This document shows positions 13,301 through 13,539 of a stretch of DNA of 13,539 nt, piece by piece (position 1 is the stretch's first letter; every line of letters begins with the position of its first letter). Position numbers and translations under genes: made by a program. This DNA comes from DAONBD01 sp964525485 (GTDB lineage: Bacteria > Patescibacteriota > Gracilibacteria > UBA1369 > LOWO2-01-FULL-3), in NCBI GenBank assembly GCA_964525485.1, contig CAZGHH010000023.1, positions 1 to 13,539 on the forward strand. The letters run 5' to 3'. The notes under the pieces are model-generated. The model did not search any database. It was not told the DNA's origin and worked only from the letters and a program-made list of their open reading frames with translations.

Positions 13301-13539
13301 TAGATGAAATAAGCAATCGTGTTGAATTTACACAACCATCGGCACAAGAATTTCAAGTAGTACTTATGGACAGTGCAAGACGCGAAGGAATTCAATTACA
13401 AAGTCAAATCAGAGAAGACGATAGTCTTGAAGTGACTTTTGACAATGGAGAAAGACAAGTATTTTATCCAGGATTTAGGACAGCTGAATTTGATCTTTTG
13501 CCAGATAGAGATGAAGAGATTCAAGCACAGGAATCATCT
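10297..13539 (+). CDS. Giant helical protein of unknown function, C-terminus beyond window
   Basis: An open frame of 1081 codons runs off the window with no stop. Residues about 1-780 are Lys/Glu-rich and mostly helical with coiled-coil character (for example KMQAELFAEKIFKDAENK and LRKQTESVPGEVNSI regions). A hydrophobic, Ala/Gly-rich segment follows at about 787-813 (KTAVVFAGTIALSIATAG), with further hydrophobic Ala/Gly stretches near 830-845 and 878-898, so the later part may insert in or contact a membrane. There is no N-terminal signal peptide. The visible end (about 985-1081) is a mixed, probably globular region (VFYPGFRTAEFDLLP). The ATG at 10297 overlaps the previous gene. No homologous family is recognised; large helical proteins of this kind are common orphans in reduced bacterial genomes. 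Confidence 0.8.
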   Translation, partial: MPENNLNTELSRLDSLDDKKDKKISVIEGREEELTDTFIKKSEDLFDKVAELEDEDPLKNSIKTDTINYLKGIDGSNIEQNENEFRAKVDGFIAKVELRIEIQLKVEQLDATSHWGSLLGIGVISNGYKKSLLSGKEISENSIMDLENYVNKSGETAKKYMTAVSYFMEDKMPMPENNDVMAKFIDANTVEGILTGGLKNSTELLMKFEEIAKTAQEKRKECESFGNGFKDIVQQSKVSGQVLKLSEDREGMIDMFMVLIEQKKLDQKTVLSKIENVLKLTELKDISNEGWTNITEAKMFLIGAVLREDNKGELKKMQAELFAEKIFKDAENKITAELNAKNDEAKKIGEEINAFKKKYTVGGAFYSNLLLDRATSVMTQGENGEMVETNAKGNFTQFFEMEKNLDSQKAELLKLQINLLKNTSLYSSALIEIEKKGNLSLDNLKKTVGETFKKETVSDPRIASAQAELSSVEFKLKAKKDLAKELQYRQALEKGEEIKDPKMKEYAASQDEKEIQNLSDINENLRKQTESVPGEVNSIIGKYGSLANVPPEEKDFVAYKLNSLMMLSKKSMKFLAAEKGKRVEMLLLAGGDLKDPKINDLELEFSKQEGVVSQIEAFANIEPQVYSIDSSMAEGNSLILGQLNSKISPKLNTAMEGLVKESKEVGWYLNSQMPAEMKERERWGRGIYDLLETAASKITGMEEAILNGRKLLESSKEDLLKEKQSITGIFAQRPELIQIRNNLIDKVIAGIDNVLNNEFSDAQLAEVRKMKDKIQEEKDEIGWRVIKTAVVFAGTIALSIATAGIAGAAAGRLCQFLVLGQRATHIVKFVSANVGLAAASSVGSRLMQESTAFMPGKNWGENVDWSAGAIAMDFGKSLAFSTAISGAGLVTGRMIAAHTLKKTGLTIEELSEAGLSRIGMLQKVLNPFGEVQGKGMGVIGKLRNAGHKVAAETAQEGLEEGGESIHPSIGYAMAVINAAHGHSVNTSVPKFGTSLKDIGVRIDEISNRVEFTQPSAQEFQVVLMDSARREGIQLQSQIREDDSLEVTFDNGERQVFYPGFRTAEFDLLPDRDEEIQAQESS

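Noticed and set aside
1..13539. CRISPR array or tRNA genes
   Set aside because: No regularly spaced short repeats with unique spacers, and no cloverleaf with a TTCRA-type T-loop was seen; the only tandem repeat is coding.

Overview
The window looks like a contig from an AT-rich bacterium (roughly 35% GC where sampled) with small, compact, poorly characterised genes. The lineage is uncertain. Weak ribosome-binding sites, an SLH-anchored surface protein and a very large orphan helical protein would fit a Patescibacteria/CPR-type genome (for example Peregrinibacteria-like), but this is an inference from style, not from a marker gene. Standard stop codons are used: no in-frame TGA is read as glycine.

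Left block (1-2430). A truncated thioredoxin reductase gene (trxB, minus strand) lies divergent from a hicAB toxin-antitoxin pair, whose promoter overlaps a perfect palindrome. Convergent to hicB is a ferredoxin-iscU operon on the minus strand, coding for iron-sulfur cluster assembly and electron transfer.

Middle block (about 2570-6610). Two GC-rich islands (about 60% GC) are set in AT-rich DNA. Island 1 carries a Cys-rich lipoprotein gene (minus) with a perfect 228-bp tandem duplication. Island 2 carries a gene (plus) for a secreted coiled-coil protein with a probable outer-membrane beta-barrel. Both proteins look Gram-negative, in the style of Deltaproteobacteria/Myxococcota, and both genes have strong Shine-Dalgarno sites, which the surrounding genes lack. 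Each island is bracketed by its own exact inverted repeat (16 bp for island 1, 17 bp for island 2) lying in AT-rich flanks. Both share a hairpin motif about 100 bp inside the right repeat. No transposase or recombinase is present. They may be non-autonomous mobile cassettes, though chimeric assembly is not excluded. Between them lie a four-helix SMR-like membrane protein gene and an orphan consensus promoter that may drive a small RNA.

Right block (6690-13539). A large S-layer-type protein gene (acidic FlgD-like Ig repeats plus three SLH domains, minus) has its own promoter and a clear rho-independent terminator. Upstream of it is a HAD-family phosphatase gene (minus). Divergent from that is a two-gene operon: a 107-residue charged helical protein overlapping a helical protein of more than 1081 residues that runs off the end of the window. 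The divergent pair is driven by back-to-back promoters whose -10 boxes lie 6 nt from each ATG, predicting leaderless mRNAs.
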